A stretch of DNA of 64,000 bases from Ardenticatenaceae bacterium (GTDB lineage: Bacteria > Chloroflexota > Anaerolineae > Promineifilales > Promineifilaceae): positions 91,485-155,484 of the forward strand of contig JACKCD010000005.1 in the NCBI GenBank assembly GCA_020634215.1, read 5' to 3'. The notes under the pieces were generated by a model that did no database searches, had not been told where the DNA came from, and worked only from the letters and a program-made list of their open reading frames with translations. The translations under genes were made by a program, and so were the position numbers. Shown here one piece after another: positions 57,973 to 64,000 of the stretch; within the stretch, counting starts at the first letter, position 1; each line of letters starts with the position of its first letter.

Positions 57973-58413
57973 ATGCGGATGAAGGCGTTGACGGTTCCTG
58001 GTGAACCAGAATATTTAGGCGATATTGTGGAGTATGTGCTGACAGCGGCTGAGATGGCGCAGCTTGATGAACGGGCGGCGTATCGGCTACGGCTGGCGGT
58101 AGATGAGATTGCGACCAATATTGTGGCGCATGGGTTTACGAAAACGGGGCAGGAGGGTTGGCTGCGAATAACGGCCGTTTTTACCCCCACCCAGCTCAAA
58201 ATCCAGCTCGACGACACCGCCGCCCCCTACGACCCCACCCAATGCCCCCAGCCCGCCACCCTCCACGCCTCCCCCCACGACCGCCATCCCGGTGGTTTGG
58301 GCATCTACCTCGCCCTGGGCGGCGTAGACAACTTCCGCTACGAACGGCGCAACGGCTGGAACCGCAGCACCTTTATTGCCCAGCGAAAACCCGCCCTGGT
58401 ACCAGCCTACTAA
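57973..58413 (+). CDS. RsbW-like anti-sigma serine kinase (HATPase)
   Basis: A 146-residue GHKL ATPase: N box D-E-I-A-T-N-I-V-A-H-G near residue 42, G1 D-D-T-A-A-P-Y-D-P near 80, G2 G-G-L-G-I-Y-L near 107. Such RsbW/SpoIIAB-type proteins phosphorylate a STAS partner and hold a sigma factor or other target. It follows glgX by four bases in the operon. The AACGGCCGTT at 58170 marks a very sharp change: the 5' part is G-rich, the 3' part C-rich with runs of C. Confidence 0.9.
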   Translation: MRMKALTVPGEPEYLGDIVEYVLTAAEMAQLDERAAYRLRLAVDEIATNIVAHGFTKTGQEGWLRITAVFTPTQLKIQLDDTAAPYDPTQCPQPATLHASPHDRHPGGLGIYLALGGVDNFRYERRNGWNRSTFIAQRKPALVPAY

Positions 58414-58690
58414 TTTTTTCATTCCCAGAACCTAGACAAGCCAGAGCGAAAATGTTTCACGCAAAGGCGCAAAGGCGCAAAGATTTTTTCCTTAGTGCCT
58501 GTACGGTTTTGGGTGTCAAATTTGCTTATTTTGCCTACAAAAACCTCACCATTGAGGTACCCGTAATCGTTCAGAAACAACTTAGCTTTGGTGAAAGATC
58601 AGAGATTTCCAGTCACCAATCTCCAATCTCCAATCTCCAATCACTGCCACCGCTATTTTTCAACGAACCCATCCCCCCCTCCCCCTCTCT
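58414..58690. repeat. Intergenic region with CGCAAAG and AATCTCC repeat tracts
   Basis: Holds a CGCAAAG tandem (58460-58482), an AT-rich stretch, and a one-sided run of CCAATCT units (about 58613-58643), preceded by AGAGATT. No gene was recognised; the RsbU-type gene starts immediately after, with no clear ribosome site. Confidence 0.7.
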
Positions 58691-60502
58691 ATGACCATTT
58701 CCTATGCCAACCTGCTTCTGGCCGACCCCGATGAGTCGCGCAGCGCGGCGCTGGCCGAGCCGCTACAGCGGTCGGGCTGGTATGCCGTTTATACCGCCGA
58801 CAGCCGCCAAGCCATGGCTGCCTTGCTCCAGCGCGACATCCCCTTTGATTTACTGCTGGTCAGCCTGCCGCTGCTAACGGCCGATAATTACGCCCTCCTC
58901 TTTCTCCTCCGTCGCCATCCCCGCTGGCACGAACTCCCCATCATCGCCCTCGCCTCTCCTGAAGACGTGGTGGGCGTGTCGGAAGTGGTACAGCTAGGGG
59001 TGCAGGATTATCTCCTCTACCCGGAAAACCTCATTTTGCTCCAGGCGCGAATCAACGGCATTTTGCAAACCAAGCTGCTGCAAGAGCAATACCTCACCTC
59101 GCTGCAAGCATTTAACGAGATGAAAAAGCTGGCCGATGATTTACGCGAAACCATCTTGCCGCTGGGCATGGCCTTGTCCTCAGAATCAGACGATGAACGG
59201 CTGCTGGAAAAGATAGTCACCGAAGCCAAGGCGATTTGCAATGCTGATGCCGCCACCCTTTACCTGCGCGACGACCGCGACCAACTCCATTTTTCCATCT
59301 CCATCACCTCCTCGTTGGGCATTGCCTATGGCGGCACCACCGGCAAACCGGCCCCCTATGCCCCGCTGCCGCTGTATGACCCCGCAACAGGCAAGCCCAA
59401 CCATCACAACATTGCTACGCATGTGGTGCATGAAGGGCATTCGGTCAGCATTCCCGACATTTACGCCGCGCAGGGGTTTGATTTTGACGGCACGCGGGCG
59501 TTTGATGATGGCATGAACTACCGCTCCATCTCTTGCCTGACCGTGCCGCTGCAAAATGACCGGGTGATTGGGGTGCTGCAACTGCTGAACGCCCAGCACC
59601 CGGAGCAGGTGGGGCGGGTGATGCCGTTTAGCATTTATCATCAACTGGTGGTGGAGTCGTTGGCCTCGCAGGCGGCGCTGGTGCTGCATAACCAGGAGCT
59701 ACAGCGGCGGCAGCAGGCGTTGCTGCGCTATGAGCGTGAACTGCGGATTGGGCGGCAAATTCAGCAGAGCTTTTTCCCAGAAACACTGCCGCAGCCGGCC
59801 GGATGGGAGCTGGCAGTGGCGTTTCATTCGGCGCGGGAGGTGGCGGGTGATTTTTACGACGCGATGCCGCTGCCAAACGGCCGTTTAGCTCTGGCCGTGG
59901 CCGATGTGTGCGACAAAGGGGTGGTGGCCGCCCTCTTCATGGCCCTTATCCGCAGCCTCATCCGCGCCTTGCTACAGCAATATTACCAGCAGCAGGGAGC
60001 CAACGCCGATGACAAACAGGCATTGGTGGATGTGGTCGCACAAGTCAACAGCTACATTTTGGACAACCATTGGCGTGCCCACATGTTTGCCACCTTGTTT
60101 ATTGGTGTGCTGGATGTGGACACTGGGCAACTGGTTTATCTCAACGGCGGCCACAACCCGCCGCTGCTGGCGGCCAATGGCGTGGTGCGCCAAAGCCTGC
60201 CGCCAACGGGGCCGGCCGTAGGCGTGCAGCCCTTTGCTCAGTTCACCACCGGCACGGTGACAATTGAGCCAGGAGAACTGCTGCTGGCCTATACCGATGG
60301 GGTAGTGGAAGCGCGGGACGGAGGGCGGGATCTGTTTGGCGAAGAGCGGCTGTACCGGGTGCTGGCGGGCGAGGCTGAATCGGCGGCGGCGGTGTTGGCA
60401 AAGGTGGAAACGGCCGTTCAGACCCATTTGGCGGGTGACGAGGCGGCGGATGATTTGACCATGCTGGGGCTGCGCCGGTTGGGGTCAATCTCCAATCTCT
60501 AA
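58691..60502 (+). CDS. RsbU-type PP2C phosphatase with pseudo-receiver and GAF domains
   Basis: A 603-residue regulator: an N-terminal receiver-like domain (1-125), a GAF domain (about 165-345) with Y-R-S-I-S-C-L-T-V-P-L, and a SpoIIE/PP2C phosphatase domain (about 365-600) with G-R-Q-I-Q-Q-S-F-F-P-E, A-G-D-F-Y-D-A, V-A-D-V-C-D-K-G, N-G-G-H-N-P and Y-T-D-G-V-V-E-A. The receiver lacks both the phospho-Asp (S58 in L-L-V-S-L-P-L) and the Lys (Y110), so phosphorylation-independent control is expected. It should dephosphorylate the STAS protein, releasing the RsbW partner. The C-terminal S-I-S-N-L is encoded by a heptad repeat (60485-60509). Confidence 0.92.
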   Translation: MTISYANLLLADPDESRSAALAEPLQRSGWYAVYTADSRQAMAALLQRDIPFDLLLVSLPLLTADNYALLFLLRRHPRWHELPIIALASPEDVVGVSEVVQLGVQDYLLYPENLILLQARINGILQTKLLQEQYLTSLQAFNEMKKLADDLRETILPLGMALSSESDDERLLEKIVTEAKAICNADAATLYLRDDRDQLHFSISITSSLGIAYGGTTGKPAPYAPLPLYDPATGKPNHHNIATHVVHEGHSVSIPDIYAAQGFDFDGTRAFDDGMNYRSISCLTVPLQNDRVIGVLQLLNAQHPEQVGRVMPFSIYHQLVVESLASQAALVLHNQELQRRQQALLRYERELRIGRQIQQSFFPETLPQPAGWELAVAFHSAREVAGDFYDAMPLPNGRLALAVADVCDKGVVAALFMALIRSLIRALLQQYYQQQGANADDKQALVDVVAQVNSYILDNHWRAHMFATLFIGVLDVDTGQLVYLNGGHNPPLLAANGVVRQSLPPTGPAVGVQPFAQFTTGTVTIEPGELLLAYTDGVVEARDGGRDLFGEERLYRVLAGEAESAAAVLAKVETAVQTHLAGDEAADDLTMLGLRRLGSISNL

Positions 60503-60509
60503 TCTCCAA
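60485..60509. repeat. AATCTCC tract at the end of the RsbU-type gene
   Basis: CAATCTCCAATCTCTAATCT units encode the last residues and stop codon of the RsbU-type gene. Confidence 0.7.
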
Positions 60510-60539
60510 GAAAAGATCAGTTCGAGTCTAAAATAGTCT

Positions 60540-61223
60540 ATGCAAACATTACTATTGACAATCCAGGCTGAGGAACGGGAACTGCTCAATTTTGCCCTGC
60601 GGCGGGCGGGCATGTCGGTGACGCTGAGCGGGAGTTTGGATGAGGTGGTGGGGTTGGTGCAGGAACGGCCGTTTGACCTGCTGCTGGTGGCGTGGTCAGG
60701 CCAGCGTGACCTGCGAAAAATGGCCCACACTATCCGCGCCGTGGTGCAGCTTCCTCTCCTGTTTATTGTAGACAACCTCTCTGAAGATTTACACTGCGAT
60801 TTGCTTGATTTGGGGGTAGATGTGGTAGTAGAACGGCCGTTTTCCCTGCGCGTTCTCTCCCGCCAGGTGCGTGGCCTGCTGCGCCGCACCAGCAACGTCC
60901 CGCCATCTATTTTGCCCGTCATCGAGATTAACCAACTTTCCGTAGACCCCACCGTTCGCACTGTGCAATATGATGCAACCCCGCCCCAACGGCTTACCCA
61001 GCTTGAGTTTCGCCTGCTCTACATGCTCATGAGCAACGCTGGGCATGTGGTGACAACCGATGAACTGGTGGAGCGGGTCTGGGGCTACAGCGAGGCGGGC
61101 AATCGGGGGTTGGTACGCGGGTTGGTTAGCCGCCTGCGCCGCAAAATTGAGCCAGAAGCCAACGAGCCGCTGTTTATTGAAACGCTGCCAGGGATTGGCT
61201 ATCGCTTTATTTTGGAGCAATAG
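60540..61223 (+). CDS. OmpR-type winged-helix regulator with degenerate receiver
   Basis: A 227-residue regulator: receiver-like domain (1-118) and a winged-helix Trans_reg_C domain (about 128-225) with L-T-Q-L-E-F-R-L-L-Y-M-L, V-W-G-Y, V-S-R-L-R-R-K-I-E and G-I-G-Y-R-F. The receiver lacks the phospho-Asp (A51 in D-L-L-L-V-A-W) and has R instead of the conserved K in V-E-R-P-F; both changed positions fall in the vicinity of AACGGCCGTT copies (60664, 60833). Probably an atypical, phosphorylation-independent regulator. It follows the RsbU gene by 37 bases and may be the operon's transcriptional output. Confidence 0.87.
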   Translation: MQTLLLTIQAEERELLNFALRRAGMSVTLSGSLDEVVGLVQERPFDLLLVAWSGQRDLRKMAHTIRAVVQLPLLFIVDNLSEDLHCDLLDLGVDVVVERPFSLRVLSRQVRGLLRRTSNVPPSILPVIEINQLSVDPTVRTVQYDATPPQRLTQLEFRLLYMLMSNAGHVVTTDELVERVWGYSEAGNRGLVRGLVSRLRRKIEPEANEPLFIETLPGIGYRFILEQ

Positions 61224-61321
61224 GCGTAGAAACGGCCGTTTTTTCACCGCTTTGTGACGGTTTTTGCCATTTTCGCACGGAAATCAAACACATCTTCGTC
61301 CAAATTTAAACACCCTCCTTT

Positions 61322-61327
61322 TATAAT
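61322..61327 (+). promoter_or_regulatory. Candidate -10 element TATAAT
   Basis: TATAAT at 61322-61327 in an AT-rich gap, about 50 bases before the zinc-ribbon genes; the -35 region is weak. Confidence 0.4.
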
Positions 61328-61377
61328 TTCGGGTAACTTAATGATGATTTGGCTTTAGCCAAAAGAGGATCAAACGA

Positions 61378-61614
61378 ATGGCAAAAACGAGAGTAATCAT
61401 AGCACGGTGCCCAGAATGTAATGCTCGCGTTGAATTTGAAACCATGCCAGAATTGGAGCAGGTTGTTACCTGTTCAGAGTGTGGTGAGTTGTTAGAAGTA
61501 GTTGACCGCGAGCCTTTAACCCTGTACTGGGCATACGATTTTGAAGAGGATTCGGACTTCTCAGAAGATGATTTTGAAGAAGATTATTACGACGACGATG
61601 ATGATGAGTGGTAA
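61378..61614 (+). CDS. LysW-like zinc-ribbon protein with acidic tail
   Basis: A 78-residue protein: a zinc ribbon with C-P-E-C near residue 11 and C-S-E-C near 33, G-E-L-L-E-V-V as in LysW/ArgW amino-group carrier proteins, then a very acidic tail, over 20 Asp/Glu, ending D-D-E-W. LysW proteins carry amino-adipate or glutamate on a C-terminal Glu (E-D-W-G-E) in lysine/arginine synthesis. Here the end is E-W, so amino-acid carrying is doubtful. No lysine or arginine genes are nearby. The downstream gene overlaps. Confidence 0.72.
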   Translation: MAKTRVIIARCPECNARVEFETMPELEQVVTCSECGELLEVVDREPLTLYWAYDFEEDSDFSEDDFEEDYYDDDDDEW

Positions 61615-61849
61615 TAAAATTGTCCTTGTTTGTCCTGAATGCGAAGCAAGTCTTCGCTTAAAAAAGCCCCCTGTTATAAGCCAACCTATCACGTGCAGTG
61701 TTTGTCATGCCAGGCTGGAAGTGACCCGCGTGAACCCTATTGAGCTGTGGCCGGTGAACGAGGAAGCGTTGTTTTCTGAACACGTTTCTCGTCGTCAGGG
61801 CGGCAAGAAGCATGAGCGTCGTCGCCGTGCTTATGATGAGTGGGATTAG
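61604..61849 (+). CDS. Second LysW-like zinc-ribbon protein
   Basis: An 81-residue paralogue of the preceding protein: C-P-E-C near residue 10, C-S-V-C near 31, H-A-R-L-E-V, then an extension that is basic (R-R-Q-G-G-K-K-H-E-R-R-R-R) before ending Y-D-E-W-D. It starts within the end of the previous gene (ATG-ATG-ATG run, 11-base overlap for the last ATG). The pair has similar ribbons but opposite tail charge, which suggests that they interact. A terminator follows. Confidence 0.7.
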   Translation: MSGNKIVLVCPECEASLRLKKPPVISQPITCSVCHARLEVTRVNPIELWPVNEEALFSEHVSRRQGGKKHERRRRAYDEWD

Positions 61850-61892
61850 TTGTGGAGCGCGGGTGTATTTATCAGCCCCAAAAATGAGCCAG

Positions 61893-61927
61893 AAAAAGGC
61901 CGGGCACGTTCGCCCGGCCTTTTTTAT
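61893..61927. terminator. Bidirectional rho-independent terminator
   Basis: Arms AAAAAGGCCGGGC and GCCCGGCCTTTTT around ACGTTC; ends the zinc-ribbon operon and the convergent glycosyltransferase gene. Confidence 0.92.
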
Positions 61928-61930
61928 GGG

Positions 61931-63118
61931 TTAGCTGATTGGCTGTTTGGCTTTGAGCTTGCGGCGGCCGACGCGCTGCCATTGGTGGATGGGTTGCCCA
62001 CATAGGAATTGGCAGAGGCCATGCAGGGCGGCGCGGTTGCTGTTGACAAGAAAGGTGGGGAGGTAGGCCAAACGGCCGTTAATCCACCCTCTATTCCCCA
62101 GCCACGCCAGCCCATACACCCCCACCTGGGCAGCAAACAAAATCACGCAAAATAAATCAACATTGATAAACAGCAGCCCTACATTGCCAATCAAAGCACC
62201 CACCATTGCCAGCGGCACTAACGGGCGAGCGTATTTGTGTGACACAATGTGCCAAGCGATGAGCGGCCGGCGCAGCGGCAAAAGCTGCCATCCCAGGCTC
62301 ATCAACTGAAAATGCCCCGATACCATGCGCGTGCGCCGCAGCATTTCATCCTTGGCCGTTAGTGAAACCCGTTCATAGGATCGCGCCAGCGGGGTGTAGT
62401 GGACATTGACCCCCTGTTTAATAAGCCGCAAGGCTAGGTAAAGATCATCATTGATAATGGTGGTGGGAACCATTTCAAACAGCTCGCGCCGAATCGCCAT
62501 CACTTCACCCGGCGCACCCGTCGTCGTCCCCAACGCTGTTTGCCAGCTTTTGATCTGCGATTCGTACCGCCAATATAGCCCCTCAGAATCACCCAGTGCC
62601 CCGTCGCCGCGCATAATCAGCTTGGCTCCGCTGACCATACCAATGGCTGGGTCTACAAAAGGAGCTACAAGTTGGCGCAGGGTGTCGGGAGTGTATAAGT
62701 TGTTGGCATCGGAAAAGGCAAGGATGGTGCCATGCGCCTGGGCAGCAGCGCGGTTGATGGCTGCCACCTTGCCCTGTCGCAGCGGGGTAAAGGATAGCAA
62801 TACCCCCTGTGCGGCAAACTGCTGCACGATCTTAGGCGTAGCATCATGAGAACCATCGGCGGCGACGATGATTTGCAGTTTGTCGGTGGGATAGTCGAGT
62901 GCCAGGGTGTTTTGCAGTTTGGTGGCGATGACGGCTTCTTCGTTGTAGGCGGCAATGATGAGGGTGACGCTGGGCAGTTGGGCGTTGGGCTGGGGGGAAA
63001 ACGGCCGTTTTTCTCCCCACACGCCCGCCAGCAGCGCCAGCAGCAGCGGGTAGCCCAGGTAAACATACAGCACAAAACCTACGCTTCCCCACAGAAGCGC
63101 CCGTAAAAGCGGTTCCAT
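61931..63118 (-). CDS. Membrane glycosyltransferase family 2
   Basis: A 395-residue processive-type GT2: one N-terminal membrane segment (8-33), GT2 core with I-I-A-A-Y-N-E-E-A near 53, A-D-G-S-H near 87, F-S-D-A-N-N (metal-binding D-x-N position) near 136 and I-I-N-D-D-L-Y (base) near 220, then L-R-R-T-R-M-V in place of Q-x-x-R-W, and two or three C-terminal membrane segments (about 300-355). Likely makes an extracellular or cell-wall polysaccharide. It follows a GT4-type gene by five bases in the same direction. Donor and acceptor are unknown. Confidence 0.88.
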   Translation of the reverse strand: MEPLLRALLWGSVGFVLYVYLGYPLLLALLAGVWGEKRPFSPQPNAQLPSVTLIIAAYNEEAVIATKLQNTLALDYPTDKLQIIVAADGSHDATPKIVQQFAAQGVLLSFTPLRQGKVAAINRAAAQAHGTILAFSDANNLYTPDTLRQLVAPFVDPAIGMVSGAKLIMRGDGALGDSEGLYWRYESQIKSWQTALGTTTGAPGEVMAIRRELFEMVPTTIINDDLYLALRLIKQGVNVHYTPLARSYERVSLTAKDEMLRRTRMVSGHFQLMSLGWQLLPLRRPLIAWHIVSHKYARPLVPLAMVGALIGNVGLLFINVDLFCVILFAAQVGVYGLAWLGNRGWINGRLAYLPTFLVNSNRAALHGLCQFLCGQPIHQWQRVGRRKLKAKQPIS

Positions 63119-63123
63119 TGGCT

Positions 63124-64000
63124 TTACCCCTGGGTTGGTTGGGCGGCGGTTAACGGCCGTTCCGCCAGCAAACCCTGATAAAGCTGGTTGATGCGCTCAG
63201 CCGTATTGCCCAATGAATAGCCGCGCACAATATGCTGCCGTGCCCGCTGCCCCAAATAATACCGCTGGGCCGGGTTTTCCAGCAGCAGCGAAATCGCCGC
63301 CAGCATCTCATCCGGCGCATTGCGGTTAACCAGCCAGCCGTTGCTGGCGTGGTCAATCAGGTCAATGGCCCCACCGACGCGGGTGGCAATGCAGGGCAAC
63401 GCCGTACTCATCGCCTCTAGCAGCGCATTAGACAGCCCTTCGGTGTGGGAAGGCAGCAAGAAAAGGTCGGCCGCTTTCAGATAGGGAGCCACGTCGTTGA
63501 CGCGCCCCAGCAGATGCACGCCGGGGCTGGCCTGGCCGTGCAAACCGGGTTCGTCGGGGCCGCTGCCCAAAATGAGCAGGGAAGCATCGGGGTGCTGTTC
63601 GCGCAGCAGCGGCCAAATTGCCAGCAAATGCTCTACCCGCTTTTCTGGCGAGAGACGGCCGGTAAAAACGGCAATTGGCCCATTGGGCAGCCCCAGCTTG
63701 TGGCGCAGAGCCAGCTTTTCCCCCAGCGTAACGGGGGCGTAATGCTGGGTGTTGACCCCGTTGGGAATGAGAACCCGTCTGTTGGGAGCTACGCCCATGC
63801 TTTCTAGCTCGCGGTCAATTTCTTGGCTAATGGCGATAAAGCGGTCAACGTCCTGGCGAAAGGTTGCCAACCGCTGCCGCCCCGTTTTGTGGCTTTGCAG
63901 ATAGGCAATGTCGCCCAGGTCGCCGCCGCGCAGCACTTTGGTGATGATGGGGATTTTGAGGATGCGTTTGGCAAAAACGGCCGTTGTTGTTGGCGACAGC
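63124..64000 (-). CDS. Glycosyltransferase family 4 (GT-B), partial
   Basis: The C-terminal part of a GT-B glycosyltransferase; the frame continues past the window edge through L-S-P-T-T-T-A-V-F-A-K-R. Typical elements: I-P-N-G-V-N-T, F-T-G-R-L-S-P-E-K-R-V, L-G-R-V-N-D-V-A-P-Y-L-K-A-A-D-L-F-L-L-P-S-H-T-E-G-L-S-N-A-L-L-E-A-M in segments (the E-x7-E motif binding the nucleotide-sugar). It is the gene before the GT2 on the same strand, so the two are probably part of a polysaccharide cluster extending beyond the window. Confidence 0.9.
   Translation of the reverse strand, partial: LSPTTTAVFAKRILKIPIITKVLRGGDLGDIAYLQSHKTGRQRLATFRQDVDRFIAISQEIDRELESMGVAPNRRVLIPNGVNTQHYAPVTLGEKLALRHKLGLPNGPIAVFTGRLSPEKRVEHLLAIWPLLREQHPDASLLILGSGPDEPGLHGQASPGVHLLGRVNDVAPYLKAADLFLLPSHTEGLSNALLEAMSTALPCIATRVGGAIDLIDHASNGWLVNRNAPDEMLAAISLLLENPAQRYYLGQRARQHIVRGYSLGNTAERINQLYQGLLAERPLTAAQPTQG

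Larger units (their letters stand above)
1091..63985. repeat. Dispersed 10-bp palindrome AACGGCCGTT (about 80 copies)
   Basis: A perfect palindrome, AACGGCCGTT, recurs roughly every 800 bases by hand count. Examples start at 1091, 1941, 4879, 9706, 18425, 25832, 28047, 54424, 58170, 62071, 63000 and 63976. By chance a 10-mer would be expected less than once here. Most copies lie inside genes and are read in all three frames, giving T-A-V, N-G-R or R-P-F/L in unrelated proteins, so constraint appears to act on the DNA and not on any protein. The situation parallels HIP1 (GCGATCGC) of cyanobacteria. Near-matches with one altered outer base are also frequent. Copies are sparse across the helicase gene at 40383-46265. 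Function is unknown. Confidence 0.95.

Noticed and set aside
58158..58694. Open frame overlapping the RsbW-like gene and the following gap
   Set aside because: The Pro/Arg/His-rich start is an out-of-frame reading of C-rich coding sequence, and the end runs through repeat tracts.
1091..63985. AACGGCCGTT copies considered as transcription-factor operators
   Set aside because: Most copies are inside coding sequence, at density near one per 800 bases and in all functional classes, which does not fit a regulator's binding sites.

Overview
The window looks like a chromosomal segment of a free-living, probably filamentous member of the Chloroflexota (Anaerolineae-like). That placement is an inference from gene content and sequence style: many NarL-type and CheY-type regulators, a FemAB-type aminoacyltransferase pair, CsbD/GlsB/DUF892 stress proteins, a CO-dehydrogenase/xanthine-dehydrogenase-type molybdoenzyme, heptanucleotide hairpin repeats between genes and dense coding on both strands. 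No rRNA, tRNA, CRISPR array, insertion sequence or phage genes were seen.

Layout. 1-5.9 kb: stress-envelope genes (GlsB-like, two CsbD-like, DUF892, YihY/BrkB, YccF), a GH13 branching-enzyme-like protein and an M48 peptidase remnant. 6-9.4 kb: an isocitrate/isopropylmalate dehydrogenase-family enzyme and two FemAB-family transferases, one broken by apparent homopolymer slips. 9.5-18.7 kb: zinc-ribbon coiled-coil protein, Nudix hydrolase, NarL-type two-component pair, membrane proteins, methyltransferases, LysE exporter, CheY-like receiver. 18.85-19.6 kb: a GrdB-like selenoprotein read through an in-frame TGA (Sec174, U-x-x-C), with a good bacterial SECIS hairpin just downstream. 19.7-22.3 kb: ECF sigma factor with a large membrane anti-sigma-like partner. 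22.5-34.6 kb: amidase, a TumE-like toxin-antitoxin pair, S9 peptidase, RidA, GNAT, ABM monooxygenase, YchF, WD40 protein, Tex, YqeB.

34.7-46.3 kb is an AT-richer three-gene island. It encodes a PD-(D/E)xK nuclease fused to RNA-polymerase-alpha-CTD-like and sigma-region-4-like domains, a 982-residue beta-rich protein of unknown family, and a 1960-residue DEAH helicase with a DUF1998 zinc domain and a PLD/MIT_C-like tail. The helicase resembles DruE of Druantia, but its partners are unlike the described Druantia genes, so this is the best candidate for an undescribed defence system. The island separates yqeB (selenium-dependent molybdenum hydroxylase maturation) from the molybdenum hydroxylase genes at 46.7-51.6 kb. 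Together with the Sec protein this suggests active selenium metabolism.

51.7-64 kb: a two-component operon with a lipoprotein and a hotdog thioesterase, a DinB-like protein, a secreted barrel protein, an RsbV-GlgX-RsbW-RsbU partner-switching operon containing a glycogen debranching enzyme, an atypical winged-helix regulator, two LysW-like zinc ribbons and two glycosyltransferases.

Two genome-scale patterns overlie the genes. (1) The palindrome AACGGCCGTT occurs about 80 times (hand count), in all reading frames, like HIP1 in cyanobacteria. At many copies the local base skew flips from G/T-rich to C/A-rich. (2) Heptanucleotide tandem repeats arranged as inverted arms form hairpins in most intergenic gaps, have entered several coding sequences in frame, and supply the C-terminal residues of several proteins.
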